This document shows positions 35,217 through 44,099 of a stretch of DNA of 64,000 bases, piece by piece. Every line of letters starts with the position of its first letter. The first letter of the stretch is position 1. The position numbers and the translations under genes are program-made. Under the pieces are notes generated by a model. It did no database searches and was not told where the DNA came from. It worked only from the letters and a program-made list of their open reading frames with translations. The DNA comes from Anaerolineales bacterium UBA2200 (GTDB lineage: Bacteria; Chloroflexota; Anaerolineae; UBA2200): NCBI GenBank assembly GCA_002327925.1, contig DCVA01000016.1:9949-73948 (forward strand). The letters are read 5' to 3'.

Positions 35217-36154
35217 ATTGTCAGGTCTCCCATGAAGTGAGCCAGAGTCTCACGCGTGGGGAGCCCATTTCGGGCGCCCAGGTAGCCAATCTTCACAGCG
35301 GCGGCTGCACAGCCCTGACGCGCGGCAGCAGCCCAGTCAACTGTCGAGTGGTCGGGGAAAGACCCAAGGAAGGACGCGATGAAGCCGGCGGCAAAGGCGT
35401 CACCCGCTCCTGTCGTATCCCTGACCCTGGTGACGGTGCGGGAGGGCAGCGCCGTGTGCCCCCGTTCATCCTGCATGATTACGCCTGCCGCCCCGAGTGT
35501 CTCGACAACAACACGCGGGCCGAGGGAGTGCAGGCTTGTGACAGCCTGCTCAGGATGGTAACATCCGGTCAATGCTTCGGCCTCCGTACGACTGACCAGG
35601 AGCACATCGCACTGCTGTATGAGATGACTGATGCCCGCCAACCCATCGGGTCCCCATGCCCCGCTTGGCGCATAGAATACCATGCTTCGGGAAGCGTGCG
35701 CCTCGGTCATCGCTGCCTGAGCTACGTCCGGGTAGGAAGGGCCCACGTAGAGAACGCGCGCGGCGCGCACGTAGGCCAGATCGAGCCCCTCTGCGGTCTC
35801 GATGAGGGAGACACCCGGCAGGGCAACGATGGAGCGTTCTCCCTGGCCATCGACCGCGATGAAACAGGAGACAGTGGTGGCCCCTTCGTGTACGAGCAAA
35901 GCCCTGGTGTCCACGCCCTCCTCCTGAAAGGCCTGCCTGAGAAAGACACCGTCCGGGTCGTCGCCCACCCTGCCAATGAAGCCGGCACGACAGGCCAGAC
36001 GGGCGAGGCCGACCGCTACATTGGCGGCACTGCCGACCGCAAAGCGGTGCTGGGCGCAGGCGAGGACCACGGAGTCCCTTGCGGGGAGTCGGTTCACCTG
36101 TGCCACCCGGTCCACAGCAGCCCCGCCGAGGACCACAACATCCAACGAATTCAT
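35213..36154 (-). CDS. PfkB/ribokinase-family sugar kinase
   Basis: 313-residue ribokinase-fold kinase. N-terminal VVVLGGAAVDRVAQVNRLP and GGSAANVA-type stretch (VGSAANVAVGLARL); the C-terminal catalytic motif DTTGAGDAFAAGF supplies the anion hole and catalytic Asp. The start is ATG 36154 with GGAAGGGG upstream, 21 bases after the ligase stop. Substrate could be a sugar, nucleoside or sugar phosphate. It is translationally coupled to the FGGY kinase. Confidence 0.88.
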   Translation of the reverse strand: MNSLDVVVLGGAAVDRVAQVNRLPARDSVVLACAQHRFAVGSAANVAVGLARLACRAGFIGRVGDDPDGVFLRQAFQEEGVDTRALLVHEGATTVSCFIAVDGQGERSIVALPGVSLIETAEGLDLAYVRAARVLYVGPSYPDVAQAAMTEAHASRSMVFYAPSGAWGPDGLAGISHLIQQCDVLLVSRTEAEALTGCYHPEQAVTSLHSLGPRVVVETLGAAGVIMQDERGHTALPSRTVTRVRDTTGAGDAFAAGFIASFLGSFPDHSTVDWAAAARQGCAAAAVKIGYLGARNGLPTRETLAHFMGDLTI

Positions 36155-36175
36155 CGCCCCTTCCTCACAGGTGAA

Positions 36176-37048
36176 CTACTTCGGCACAAGCCTGAGAGCA
36201 TATTGCACCAGGTAGTCCGCGATACTGGGATGGGTCACTGATTGCAGCCCCCGCCACCCCGGAATCCCATTGACCTCGATCACCGTATAGCCGTCCTGTG
36301 TGGCCAGAATGTCAACCCCCGCATAGTCCGCTCCGACCGCCCGAGTGGCCCTGAGAGCCAGGTCTGACAGGAGGTCGTCGGGCAGTAAGGGTGCGGCTGT
36401 TGCCCCCTGAGCTACGTTGGTCTTCCAGCTCGTGCCGTGACGGACCATCGCCGAGACCACCTGCCCGCCGACGACAAACACGCGGACATCCTGATTGTCA
36501 TGGGCCACAAACTGCTGCAGATAGTAGACGTATCTCCCAAGCTCCAGAGCAAGCAGTACCCGTCTGGCTGTGTCTGCATCCGACACACGAACCATACCCC
36601 GCCCTTCCGAACCGAACAGCGGCTTGATGACGACGTCTCCTCCCAGGTTTTCGAATGCGGCCAGGGCCTGGTCGAGGTTTTCTGTGACCACCGTGCGCGG
36701 GGTTGGAATGCCGGCGTCCTCCAGCAGGGTCGATGTGTAGTACTTGTCGACTGTCCTTTCTATGGTGGCAGGCGTGTTGACCAAACGAACGCCGGCGTTC
36801 TCGAGTCTGTGCAGGGCATCTACCCGGAAGATGACCTGTTCCAGGCTGCCCCCGGGAACGCCACGCACGAAGAGCAGGTCCAGGTCCTCCAGCGCATCCT
36901 CTCCGACGGCGAGCCAGGGGTGCGTTCCAAGCTGCGCCGTCATCTGGGTGACGGGAAAGCATGGTGCCCTGATTCCACGCCTCTCCAGAGCGGATTGCAG
37001 AGAGACCACGTGCCAGGCGCCTCTCTGCCCCAGGATGCCAGCCTTCAT
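36176..37048 (-). CDS. RimK-like ATP-grasp ligase (candidate H4MPT glutamate ligase)
   Basis: 290-residue ATP-grasp enzyme of the RimK/LysX/MptN group. Residues about 95-285 hold the ATP-grasp fold: KYYTSTLLEDAGIPTPRTV, VIKPLFGSEGRGM (phosphate loop), and DILATQDGYTVIEVNGIPGWRGL (metal ligands Glu and Asn). The start overlaps the mch stop by four bases (37045-37048, ATGA). In archaea MptN adds glutamate to tetrahydromethanopterin, and RimK-like genes also occur in methylotroph H4MPT clusters. Position directly behind mch makes glutamylation of the pterin cofactor the best guess. I placed the start here because the longer frame would run antisense-like through mch. Confidence 0.82.
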   Translation of the reverse strand: MKAGILGQRGAWHVVSLQSALERRGIRAPCFPVTQMTAQLGTHPWLAVGEDALEDLDLLFVRGVPGGSLEQVIFRVDALHRLENAGVRLVNTPATIERTVDKYYTSTLLEDAGIPTPRTVVTENLDQALAAFENLGGDVVIKPLFGSEGRGMVRVSDADTARRVLLALELGRYVYYLQQFVAHDNQDVRVFVVGGQVVSAMVRHGTSWKTNVAQGATAAPLLPDDLLSDLALRATRAVGADYAGVDILATQDGYTVIEVNGIPGWRGLQSVTHPSIADYLVQYALRLVPK

Positions 37049-38004
37049 GGCACAAGCATCCTTCTCACGAGGTCGGAGCTGACTGTGCCGGCACGGAACG
37101 TGCGACCAGAGCTTACGTTGTTGATATTGATTTCCGCCACGCTGAACAACAGGGGATCCATGCGGTAAAAGTCGTGTCCATAGCGCTGAAACAATTCGTA
37201 GAACGATGTACCATAGTCGGCTGACGCCGAGGAGGGCAACTTGTCGAGAATGGCCTCTATCAGCTCGTCCTGGGTCTGCATCGTAAGCCAGCAGCGGCTG
37301 CCGTACAGGACTGCATCGTTGGCATAACCGATGGCGCGCAGTGGGTCCCTGACGAGAGGTGCCAGTGGACAGGTGCCAAATCCAGAGACTACGCCGCGGA
37401 TGTCGAAGCCAAGTGCTAGCATCTTGTGCAGTGCGGATTCTACCACACGAGCCGGCACCTGCACCGTACCTACCAGACTGGCGACGGAAGCGACCAGCAG
37501 ATAGACACCACGTGGCGATATGCTGCATCGCCGAGCCACGTCGATAGCCACTTTTTCGGGCGGGAGTCTGTCTCCCTCCAGCATCAGTACGGCAAGGTCA
37601 GATTGGTCGCGGTACCCTAGCTCGGCCAAGATCTTTTCGACGCCCCACAGGGCGCGGGCCGGTCCGGAACCCATTGCGCTGTGGGTGGTATCGCCATCCT
37701 CCCACTGCACAGGCCAGCCGGCCATCTGCGAGGCAACGCAGGAGAGCGGAGGATGAGCCGTGGCGACCTGGATGCCCGGCAGGCGCAGCCCATCGAAATC
37801 GAGCTGGCAGAAAGAGGCCTGTGCCAGGCCTCCCATACATGCTTCCGAGAAGAGTCTGCCTGCTTCCAATGACCCAGAGGCGTCGACGCCTGCGTCGATG
37901 ACCGTGGCCCCGGACGGATACCGGATCACCGACAGTCCGAGAGCCTCCGCATCGGCAGCCATGCGCCTGACGATCTCTCCCGCCCGGCCGTTAATGCTGA
38001 TCAT
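37045..38004 (-). CDS. mch: Methenyl-tetrahydromethanopterin cyclohydrolase
   Basis: 319-residue enzyme (about 315-325 in the family) that interconverts methenyl-H4MPT and formyl-H4MPT. Recognisable conserved stretches include RYPSGATVIDAGVDASGS, GRLFSEACMGGLAQ, SGPARALWGVEKI and the C-terminal DFYRMDPLLFSVAEININNVSSGRTFRAG. It overlaps fwdC by 14 bases and the RimK-like gene by four. H4MPT-linked Mch is found in methanogens, methylotrophs and some Planctomycetes and Chloroflexota. Confidence 0.95.
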   Translation of the reverse strand: MISINGRAGEIVRRMAADAEALGLSVIRYPSGATVIDAGVDASGSLEAGRLFSEACMGGLAQASFCQLDFDGLRLPGIQVATAHPPLSCVASQMAGWPVQWEDGDTTHSAMGSGPARALWGVEKILAELGYRDQSDLAVLMLEGDRLPPEKVAIDVARRCSISPRGVYLLVASVASLVGTVQVPARVVESALHKMLALGFDIRGVVSGFGTCPLAPLVRDPLRAIGYANDAVLYGSRCWLTMQTQDELIEAILDKLPSSASADYGTSFYELFQRYGHDFYRMDPLLFSVAEININNVSSGRTFRAGTVSSDLVRRMLVP

Positions 38005-38818
38005 AGATTAGGATCTCTCCCTTTCCCAGTGTGTTGATGTCACCTGTGTAGCGCTGGTATTGACCCTGCAGGTGGGCAGGAGTGACCGGCATTCCCCACC
38101 GCAACAGGTACCGCAGGTAGAGCTGAAGAAAACCAGGCGCGAAGCGGCACGAGTATTGAAACGTTGGCAGCACACCGCTGGCCAGACTGCCCAAAGAAAC
38201 AATGGATCCTCGCTTCATCCCGGCCCCGGCCCGGGGTCCCAGCTGGCCGAACACAAAGAGCGACCCGGCGATCATCCGCGCGCCGGGAAAGTCCCCGGTG
38301 CTTCCTCCGACGGCAATCAGGCCGCGTCGCATACGCTCTCCCACCCTGGCCGCGGCGCTGCCTTCCACAAGGATCACGCCACCGGTCATACCCCTGCGCT
38401 CGCCCGGGTAGGCAGAGCCGAGCATTGGCCCAGCGTCGCCATAGATACGAAGCCGGCCTCCTGCCATGTGGGCCCCCGCCCAGCCGCCAACATTACTGTC
38501 GACAGTAATTTCGCCGCCTCTCATCTGCGATCCAAGGTGTAGGCCGGCGTTCCCGTGGATGGCAATTGTGCCGCGGGTCATGCCCTGACCGATACGCTTA
38601 ACGTGGGTCAGATCCCCCTCCAGTACCAGGTCCGCTCTGCCGTCTCCACTGACAGCAAACAGATCACCCAGCGGAGCCCACTCACGCCCGTAAAGGATGG
38701 GAAGGTTGCCGACAGCGACCTGCTGCAATCCGTCGATGCGGTCGGGCGTGATGCTGTCCGCTTCGACAGGCAGAGTGAGGTTCGCTCGAGCTTGCAATAC
38801 CGTCGCGCTCAAGCCCAC
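37991..38818 (-). CDS. fwdC: Formylmethanofuran dehydrogenase subunit C
   Basis: 275-residue subunit C (FwdC/FmdC/FhcC). It is built from repeated GxxxGxxMxxGxI turns (GMTRGTIAIHGNAGLHLG, MRGGEITVDSNVGGWAG, MAGGRLRIYGDAG, GMTGGVILVEGSA), a right-handed beta-helix also seen in the glutamate synthase alpha C-terminal domain. It is a structural subunit that carries the methanofuran substrate region. It overlaps ftr by 10 bases and mch by 14. Confidence 0.95.
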   Translation of the reverse strand: MGLSATVLQARANLTLPVEADSITPDRIDGLQQVAVGNLPILYGREWAPLGDLFAVSGDGRADLVLEGDLTHVKRIGQGMTRGTIAIHGNAGLHLGSQMRGGEITVDSNVGGWAGAHMAGGRLRIYGDAGPMLGSAYPGERRGMTGGVILVEGSAAARVGERMRRGLIAVGGSTGDFPGARMIAGSLFVFGQLGPRAGAGMKRGSIVSLGSLASGVLPTFQYSCRFAPGFLQLYLRYLLRWGMPVTPAHLQGQYQRYTGDINTLGKGEILIYDQH

Positions 38819-39693
38819 AGCTCCTGCAGCCCAATCAGCACCTTACCCAGGCGGCCGCCATAGTTGCCTGCCGAGATCCGGACGATGCCCGGACGGCAGG
38901 CCGCCTCGGCACCCACCCGCATCGCGGAGCGGATTGCCATCTCGGTCAGACCGATGATCACAATCTCCAATACGCAATTGACGCCTTCCGGCAGAGCACT
39001 CTTCACCAACGGACGAAGGGTTGGACAGTAGGCATCGTTTGTGGATGCCCTGAGGAATTTGTACCGTGATCCCACTTTGCTGCCACTACGGGCGACTCCC
39101 CCGGGAAACGGAAGGGCCACATCGTTGACCTTACGAATGGCAGAGACAGCGGCCTCTGCCGCCGCCAGAGCGGCCTCAGGGGTTTGGCCCAGAATCAGCA
39201 GGTTCCCGCCCGCCACCGCTCTCTGAATTCCAAAGCGGTCCTCAACCAGAAACTCTCCCTCCATCACAGGAATGCGCCAGAACCGCCGTCCGTCCAGAAG
39301 CTTGCTGATCTGGAAGCCATCGCCAAAGAAGCGCAGGTTACCACCCACTGATACGGTCTCTGTGCTGTCAAGACCGTTGAAGCAGGCCGTGGTAGCGCAG
39401 GTCATTACTCCCTGGCCCACGCGCAGCGGAAGCTGCTTTTCCATATCCTCCCGCGAGCGAGTCATCAGTAGGAGACTCACTCCAGTTCGTCCATCCGGGG
39501 TCTCGGTGGAGGCAAGTTCTCGCTCAATGCCTCCCTCACAGCCACAGCCAATGATGGAGGTGGCGAAGCCAATCGTGGCGTGGGCTGCCGTCTGCGCCCA
39601 TTGACCGTTGACCGCGGTGATGACCAGGCGCGCCGCCCACATATGGAAAGCTTCAGCATATGTGTCCTCGATTTCCACGCCACCTATTTGCAC
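38809..39693 (-). CDS. ftr: Formylmethanofuran:tetrahydromethanopterin formyltransferase
   Basis: 294-residue Ftr (FhcD), which moves the formyl group between H4MPT and methanofuran. Full length for the family (about 296). Conserved stretches include EIEDTYAEAFHMWAARLVITA, ATSIIGCGCEGGIE and PDGRTGVSLLLMTR. It overlaps fwdA by 10 bases and fwdC by 10. The gene order fwdA-ftr-fwdC parallels the fhcA-fhcD-fhcC order of methylotrophs. Confidence 0.96.
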   Translation of the reverse strand: MQIGGVEIEDTYAEAFHMWAARLVITAVNGQWAQTAAHATIGFATSIIGCGCEGGIERELASTETPDGRTGVSLLLMTRSREDMEKQLPLRVGQGVMTCATTACFNGLDSTETVSVGGNLRFFGDGFQISKLLDGRRFWRIPVMEGEFLVEDRFGIQRAVAGGNLLILGQTPEAALAAAEAAVSAIRKVNDVALPFPGGVARSGSKVGSRYKFLRASTNDAYCPTLRPLVKSALPEGVNCVLEIVIIGLTEMAIRSAMRVGAEAACRPGIVRISAGNYGGRLGKVLIGLQELWA

Positions 39694-41318
39694 CGGATCA
39701 CCTCACAGTAAGGCACGTAATCGTCCTGCACGGCATAGTTATCGAATCCGACCGTGTAGTGCTGCTCAAAGTGTTCTCGCAGCGAGGGAAGAATGCCTTC
39801 ATCCCATCCAGGAGTCACGCACAGGGTGTGGCCAGGGCAGACAGCCACAACTTGGCCATCGCGAACCACGACACGACCGCCCTTGACTACCAACCTGGCC
39901 CGGCGGAACATCATCGACCAGTTTAACTGCGGTGCGTACACAGCGATATCCGCGTCCGCTCCGACGCCCAGGTGCCCCTTGTTAGCCAGACCGAGAGCAC
40001 GGGCCGTCCCGGCCCTTGTAATGATGACAATCTCCTGAAGCGAGTACTCCCGCTGCAGTCCGGCCAGACCGCACCTGCTCTGTGCCTTGTCCGGCAGACT
40101 GGACAGCATCTGACTGCGGAACTCCCTGTCCATCAAACAATGGATGATCTCCGGATACGCGGTGAAGGGGCCCCCGTTGGGATGGTCCGTGGTCAGGAAC
40201 GTGCGCCACGGGTCTTCAAGCGACAGGAACAGCTCCATACCGATGCACCATTGCAGGGCACTGACCGTATTGCGGCGTGCGTGATTCATGGGCACTACGC
40301 CGCCTCCCGTCTCCTCCTCGACATCGTTGTTCAACCACTTGCTGCCGCTGAGTTGGTGCAGGGTATGTTCCAGAGGTCCATCGGCGGTCATGGTGGTGGT
40401 CGGCCCGAAGACGACCTGGCCAATGTCGGCCGTGACGTTGTGGTTAGCGTTCACCGCGGCTGCCACTTCTGCGGCAGCGGAGCGCAGGGGGTGTCGACCG
40501 CCTCCGCCATAGCTGGCGAACTGCAGATGTGCGAGGTGGGTACGACGTCCGTCGAGGGCCTCGATGGTGCGGATAGTCGTGGAGGCGTTGCCGGCTTGCC
40601 CAAGGCGATTCACGTGTAGATGGGGCCCGTGCGGAAGCCCCAGCTCGGTGCTGATGTCAGCCAGGGCAAGGATGATCTCGCGAGGTGTGGCGTCCCATCC
40701 GAGCACAGGATCGTCGAGATCCGTCTCCCTCTTCCCTGCCTTCCAGTTCTCAACACCGCCCGGGTTCACAATCTTGATGGCATAACCCCTGGAGGCCTCC
40801 AGCAGCCACGCGGCAAAATCACGAGCTTTGGCTTTCTGGCGGTGACCGAGACAGCCGAGCAGGAAACGATTGTTGCCCATCAGGGTGTAGGCGCCCTTGT
40901 CAAGAAGGGGAACATCGTTCATCTCTTCGTGCGTGTGGCGGGCCAGCAAGGGAGGCATCGCTGCCTCCATCACGGTGGTGTAGCCCATCTCGAGATAGTG
41001 GTAGCCGGTTGCGAAGGTGGTGGGTACCGAGTGCCCGCCGCCGGAGCGGGTCACGCCGTTCTGTGCCCCTGTATCAGCACGATGATCTTCGGGGCACATC
41101 CTGCGCCCGGCGTTGACCTTGGATCCCGCAATGTGGCTGTGAATATCTACTCCGCCCGGCATCACGACAAGTCCGGCTGCGTCGAAGATCTCGGCCGCCT
41201 CTCGATTCGGCACCTGGTCGGCCGCTACGATGCGCCCGTCTTGCACCCAGATATCTTGCACCTGCCCGTCCACGCCGTTGGCGGGATCGTAGACCCGACC
41301 ATTCAGGATGCCTAGCAT
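39684..41318 (-). CDS. fwdA: Formylmethanofuran dehydrogenase subunit A (amidohydrolase subunit)
   Basis: 544-residue binuclear metal amidohydrolase subunit that hydrolyses or forms formyl-methanofuran from formate. The metal motif DIHSHIAGSKVNAGRRMCPEDH follows the N-terminal barrel strand. Other conserved blocks are GYTTVMEAAMPPLLARHTHEEM, HLHVNRLGQAGN, HLAHLQFASYGG and TTDHPNGGPFTAYPE. It starts seven bases inside the end of fwdB and overlaps ftr by 10 bases. Length and motifs match FwdA/FhcA. Confidence 0.96.
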   Translation of the reverse strand: MLGILNGRVYDPANGVDGQVQDIWVQDGRIVAADQVPNREAAEIFDAAGLVVMPGGVDIHSHIAGSKVNAGRRMCPEDHRADTGAQNGVTRSGGGHSVPTTFATGYHYLEMGYTTVMEAAMPPLLARHTHEEMNDVPLLDKGAYTLMGNNRFLLGCLGHRQKAKARDFAAWLLEASRGYAIKIVNPGGVENWKAGKRETDLDDPVLGWDATPREIILALADISTELGLPHGPHLHVNRLGQAGNASTTIRTIEALDGRRTHLAHLQFASYGGGGRHPLRSAAAEVAAAVNANHNVTADIGQVVFGPTTTMTADGPLEHTLHQLSGSKWLNNDVEEETGGGVVPMNHARRNTVSALQWCIGMELFLSLEDPWRTFLTTDHPNGGPFTAYPEIIHCLMDREFRSQMLSSLPDKAQSRCGLAGLQREYSLQEIVIITRAGTARALGLANKGHLGVGADADIAVYAPQLNWSMMFRRARLVVKGGRVVVRDGQVVAVCPGHTLCVTPGWDEGILPSLREHFEQHYTVGFDNYAVQDDYVPYCEVIRCK

Positions 41319-42592
41319 GTTGGCACCGCCCCTGCAGAAACACGCACAACCGAGTCCAACAACTGCTGCAAGGCCTGCTCATCCGTGGGTCGCGCCGACG
41401 AGATGACGGGCCTCAGTCGAATGGGGACCCCATCCATGCGGTAGTAAGTTCCCGCTGCATCGAGGCCGTAGCAAGCCGTAGGAAGCACGACCTGAGCGAT
41501 CCTGGTGGTGAGGCTCTCTCGAGGATCTATTGCCACCACCGGGATCTCGCGCAGGTGGACCGCAGACGAGGAGGGCAAGTGCGCCAGCGGGTCCGAGGCG
41601 ATGATAAGCGCGGCGTCGGCTTCGCCATGCGCCAGAACGTCGACGGCCGAGAACTCCCCGGGGCCGTACCTTGGGAATCCTCGCCCGTAATTCACGGCGA
41701 AGGGGTAGCCGCTCTGCCATGTCAGAACCTGGTCGGCACCAGCGACATTGCCGTGACCTCGCATCGGCATGGCGGCGAAGCGCGTGCAGTCATTCAGCTC
41801 GGCGACCAGGCTGAAAAGCTCGCCCAGGTTGAGGTCACGTCCCTGGCTCATCGTCAGTCCCACCCCCGCGAAGACAACCCCCATGCGGCAGGACTTCATT
41901 CTGCCGGCAAGGTCCTCCCAATTGGCAAGAGGCACACCCCCTATGGCCCTGGCGGACAGGGGTCTTGCGTGCACGAGGGCCCGCAGTGCTGTCAGGATCT
42001 CCAAGTCGGAGCCTGGCTCCACCTGTAGAAAGAGGTCGGCGATATCACTGGTGGCCGTGGGACGGACATCGACCACCACCGCGACTCGAGATCGACGGTT
42101 CGCCGGCGGCAGGGAATAGCGGGCAAAATGACGGGGGTGGGACACAGCCGGGTTACATCCCCAGAAGATCACCAGGTCTGCGTTGCTGCGAATCTCTCCC
42201 AGGGTGCAGCCGGGAAGCCCAACTGACTGCATGGCCAGAACCGCCGGACCATGGCACAGAGAGGAGGTAGTGTCCAGAATGGCGCCCAGTCTGTCGGCGA
42301 GCTCCACGGCGCAGCGCTGAGCTTCAGTGGCTGTGGAGCTGAGGCCATAGATCAACGGGCTGCGTGCTTGAGTCAGCATCCGTGCCGCCTCTGCTATGGC
42401 CTCATTCCATTCCACCTCACGCCCGTGGACCCTGGGAAGGCGAGGAGTCGGGTCATAGCTCTTGAAGAAAGTCCGTCCATTTGGACAGGCGCGTCTGGCC
42501 TGCGTTACGCGGGTCCCGTCTACCTCAACGACGAGGTCGTCGCAAAGGCAGCCGCACGTCGGGCAGACCACATGCTCGACAGTTCTAGTCAT
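41312..42592 (-). CDS. fwdB: Formylmethanofuran dehydrogenase subunit B (Mo/W-pterin subunit)
   Basis: 426-residue molybdopterin-oxidoreductase-family subunit. Counting from the ATG at 42592, Cys10, Cys13, Cys17 and Cys36 (CPTCGCLC then RRAC) can bind a [4Fe-4S] cluster. Cys113 in SSLCHGPAVLAMQ lies where the metal-binding Cys of FwdB is expected. VIFWGCNPAVSHPRH and the pterin-site stretches are conserved. These residues suggest a redox-active formate/CO2 site. The methylotroph FhcB homologue, as I recall it, lacks this site. The ATG overlaps the fwdD stop by four bases (42589-42592), which supports this start over one 30 bases upstream. Confidence 0.93.
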   Translation of the reverse strand: MTRTVEHVVCPTCGCLCDDLVVEVDGTRVTQARRACPNGRTFFKSYDPTPRLPRVHGREVEWNEAIAEAARMLTQARSPLIYGLSSTATEAQRCAVELADRLGAILDTTSSLCHGPAVLAMQSVGLPGCTLGEIRSNADLVIFWGCNPAVSHPRHFARYSLPPANRRSRVAVVVDVRPTATSDIADLFLQVEPGSDLEILTALRALVHARPLSARAIGGVPLANWEDLAGRMKSCRMGVVFAGVGLTMSQGRDLNLGELFSLVAELNDCTRFAAMPMRGHGNVAGADQVLTWQSGYPFAVNYGRGFPRYGPGEFSAVDVLAHGEADAALIIASDPLAHLPSSSAVHLREIPVVAIDPRESLTTRIAQVVLPTACYGLDAAGTYYRMDGVPIRLRPVISSARPTDEQALQQLLDSVVRVSAGAVPTC

Positions 42593-42942
42593 GAGCGCTG
42601 CCTGGGATCGAGCCGGGCGCATACAGTGATGGACAGGCCCTTCAGCAGGGGCATTCCGGTACCTTCCGTTTCCTGAGCGACAAGCTGACCGGCGGCCGGA
42701 CCCAACGGCAGGAACACGATTCCCCTGGGTAATCGACCCGCTTGAACGGTGCCTTCTGCCTGGCCGAAGCGGGTCCGAAGGAGCACTGACTGTCCCCCCT
42801 CGAGTCCCAGTGCCGCCATGTCTTCGGCGTTCATCTCCACCAGAGAGGTGGCAGACCCATACTCAGCCGGATCCTTGCCTCCGTGCAGCGCACGCCCCTG
42901 CGCGAGAGTTCGGCCCGTGATCAGAATCAGGTCCTGACTCAC
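42589..42942 (-). CDS. fwdD: Formylmethanofuran dehydrogenase subunit D (pterin-dinucleotide-binding)
   Basis: 117-residue beta-barrel subunit that completes the molybdopterin-guanine-dinucleotide site of FwdB. Conserved ITGRTLAQGRALHGGKDPAEYGSAT, DMAALGLEGGQSVLLRTRFG and FLPLGPAAGQLVAQETEGTGMP are typical of FwdD. The start is a GTG at 42942 that overlaps the stop of the upstream ATP-grasp gene (42939-42942, GTGA). A separate FwdD fits a catalytic Mo/W FwdB and is not part of the methylotroph Fhc complex as I know it. Confidence 0.9.
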   Translation of the reverse strand: MSQDLILITGRTLAQGRALHGGKDPAEYGSATSLVEMNAEDMAALGLEGGQSVLLRTRFGQAEGTVQAGRLPRGIVFLPLGPAAGQLVAQETEGTGMPLLKGLSITVCARLDPRQRS

Positions 42943-44099
42943 GCCGGGCCTCCTGTCCCGCCGGCAACGTCCTGGCGCACAGCTCCAGCGGCACGAAGAA
43001 GGCCATTCAGGCAGTCCAGGCGGCTCGGCCCGCGAGCCAGCACTGTGCAGATGGGGTGACCGCACTGTACCTCTTCACCCGGGTATGGGATGTCGCGCCT
43101 GTCCCTGGCGCGCCATGTGCGTGTGTCGGGCATGAAGGCCGTCCGGTCAGCGAATACGATAGCCTTACCGGCAAAAGATCGTTCCCCGCGGTGAAGCAGA
43201 GAGACCTCGGGCAGGATACCACCCGCTGCCCTCACGTGCAGTGAAAAAACGTCGAGCCCGTACTCCATCTCTACGAGCTCCATGGAGGCAGTGTAGCGCG
43301 GGTTGACCTCGATGAGGACAGGCAGCAAGCTACCGGCTGGTCCGTGGGTGATCACCAGGTCGATGCCATTCGCTCCGCAAAGGCCGAATCGTTGGGTGAG
43401 CTGATCCGCCATGGTCTGGACGGCTTGCAGAAGTGGCTGCCACTGGTCGGGTTTCACCTCCACAGGCAGTATGTTGCCGCACCAGGTGAAGCCTTTCTTC
43501 CCGAAACCCTCCTGCCCGATCAATTGCTCGGACATCCCGATGAGTACGCTGCTGGAACCATTCGCTACAAAGGAGGCTGATGCAGGGGTACCCTCAACAT
43601 ACTGCTGTAGCAGATGGTCTTTGTCGAGCGGCGTCCCATCCCACCACTCAATGTCGTGTCCTCCCCCACTGCGTACGGGCTTGCGCAGCCATCTGCCGTT
43701 GCCGCTGGCTTTTCCTTCCTCACCCGATAGCCAGGTAGCCGGGAACGGCAGACCTGCGCGGCAACAAAAGCTTCGTAGAGTTTCCGGGTCTCGAACCTGC
43801 CGCAGGGTCTCGGGAGGATTGCCCAGCAATTTTCGCCCTGAGGATAGCTGCTCAACGATGGCTGGATGGTTCTCAAGGCTGGAGATGTAGACAAGGCCAT
43901 CCCCGGCAAGGTTCCGGCTGGCATCCAGGAGCGCCTGCGGGCTAAAGGGCGATCCCAGGTCACGCAGCAGTGAACGGTTTTCCACGATGGCGCGCTGGTC
44001 ACTGTCGCCGAAATAGTCCAGCGTGGAGACCTGTGCTCCGCTTCGCACAGCTGACTCGGCGATGGCCCGCGTGCTGAACCCGACGATCAGGAAGCGCAC
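42939..44099 (-). CDS. ATP-grasp carboligase (COG2232-type, H4MPT/methanofuran cluster)
   Basis: 386-residue ATP-grasp protein. An N-terminal Rossmann-like segment (FLIVGFSTRAIAESAVRSG; DYFGDSDQRA) is followed by the ATP-grasp domain: WLRKPVRSGGGHDIEWW, LQQYVEGTPASASFVAN and VLIEVNPRYTASMELVE (metal ligands). ATP-grasp genes of this type sit in methylotroph H4MPT clusters and, as MfnD-like ligases, in methanofuran synthesis, so it probably attaches glutamate or a similar unit to methanofuran. The GTG start at 44099 lies 13 bases inside the end of mtdB. Confidence 0.78.
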   Translation of the reverse strand: MRFLIVGFSTRAIAESAVRSGAQVSTLDYFGDSDQRAIVENRSLLRDLGSPFSPQALLDASRNLAGDGLVYISSLENHPAIVEQLSSGRKLLGNPPETLRQVRDPETLRSFCCRAGLPFPATWLSGEEGKASGNGRWLRKPVRSGGGHDIEWWDGTPLDKDHLLQQYVEGTPASASFVANGSSSVLIGMSEQLIGQEGFGKKGFTWCGNILPVEVKPDQWQPLLQAVQTMADQLTQRFGLCGANGIDLVITHGPAGSLLPVLIEVNPRYTASMELVEMEYGLDVFSLHVRAAGGILPEVSLLHRGERSFAGKAIVFADRTAFMPDTRTWRARDRRDIPYPGEEVQCGHPICTVLARGPSRLDCLNGLLRAAGAVRQDVAGGTGGPA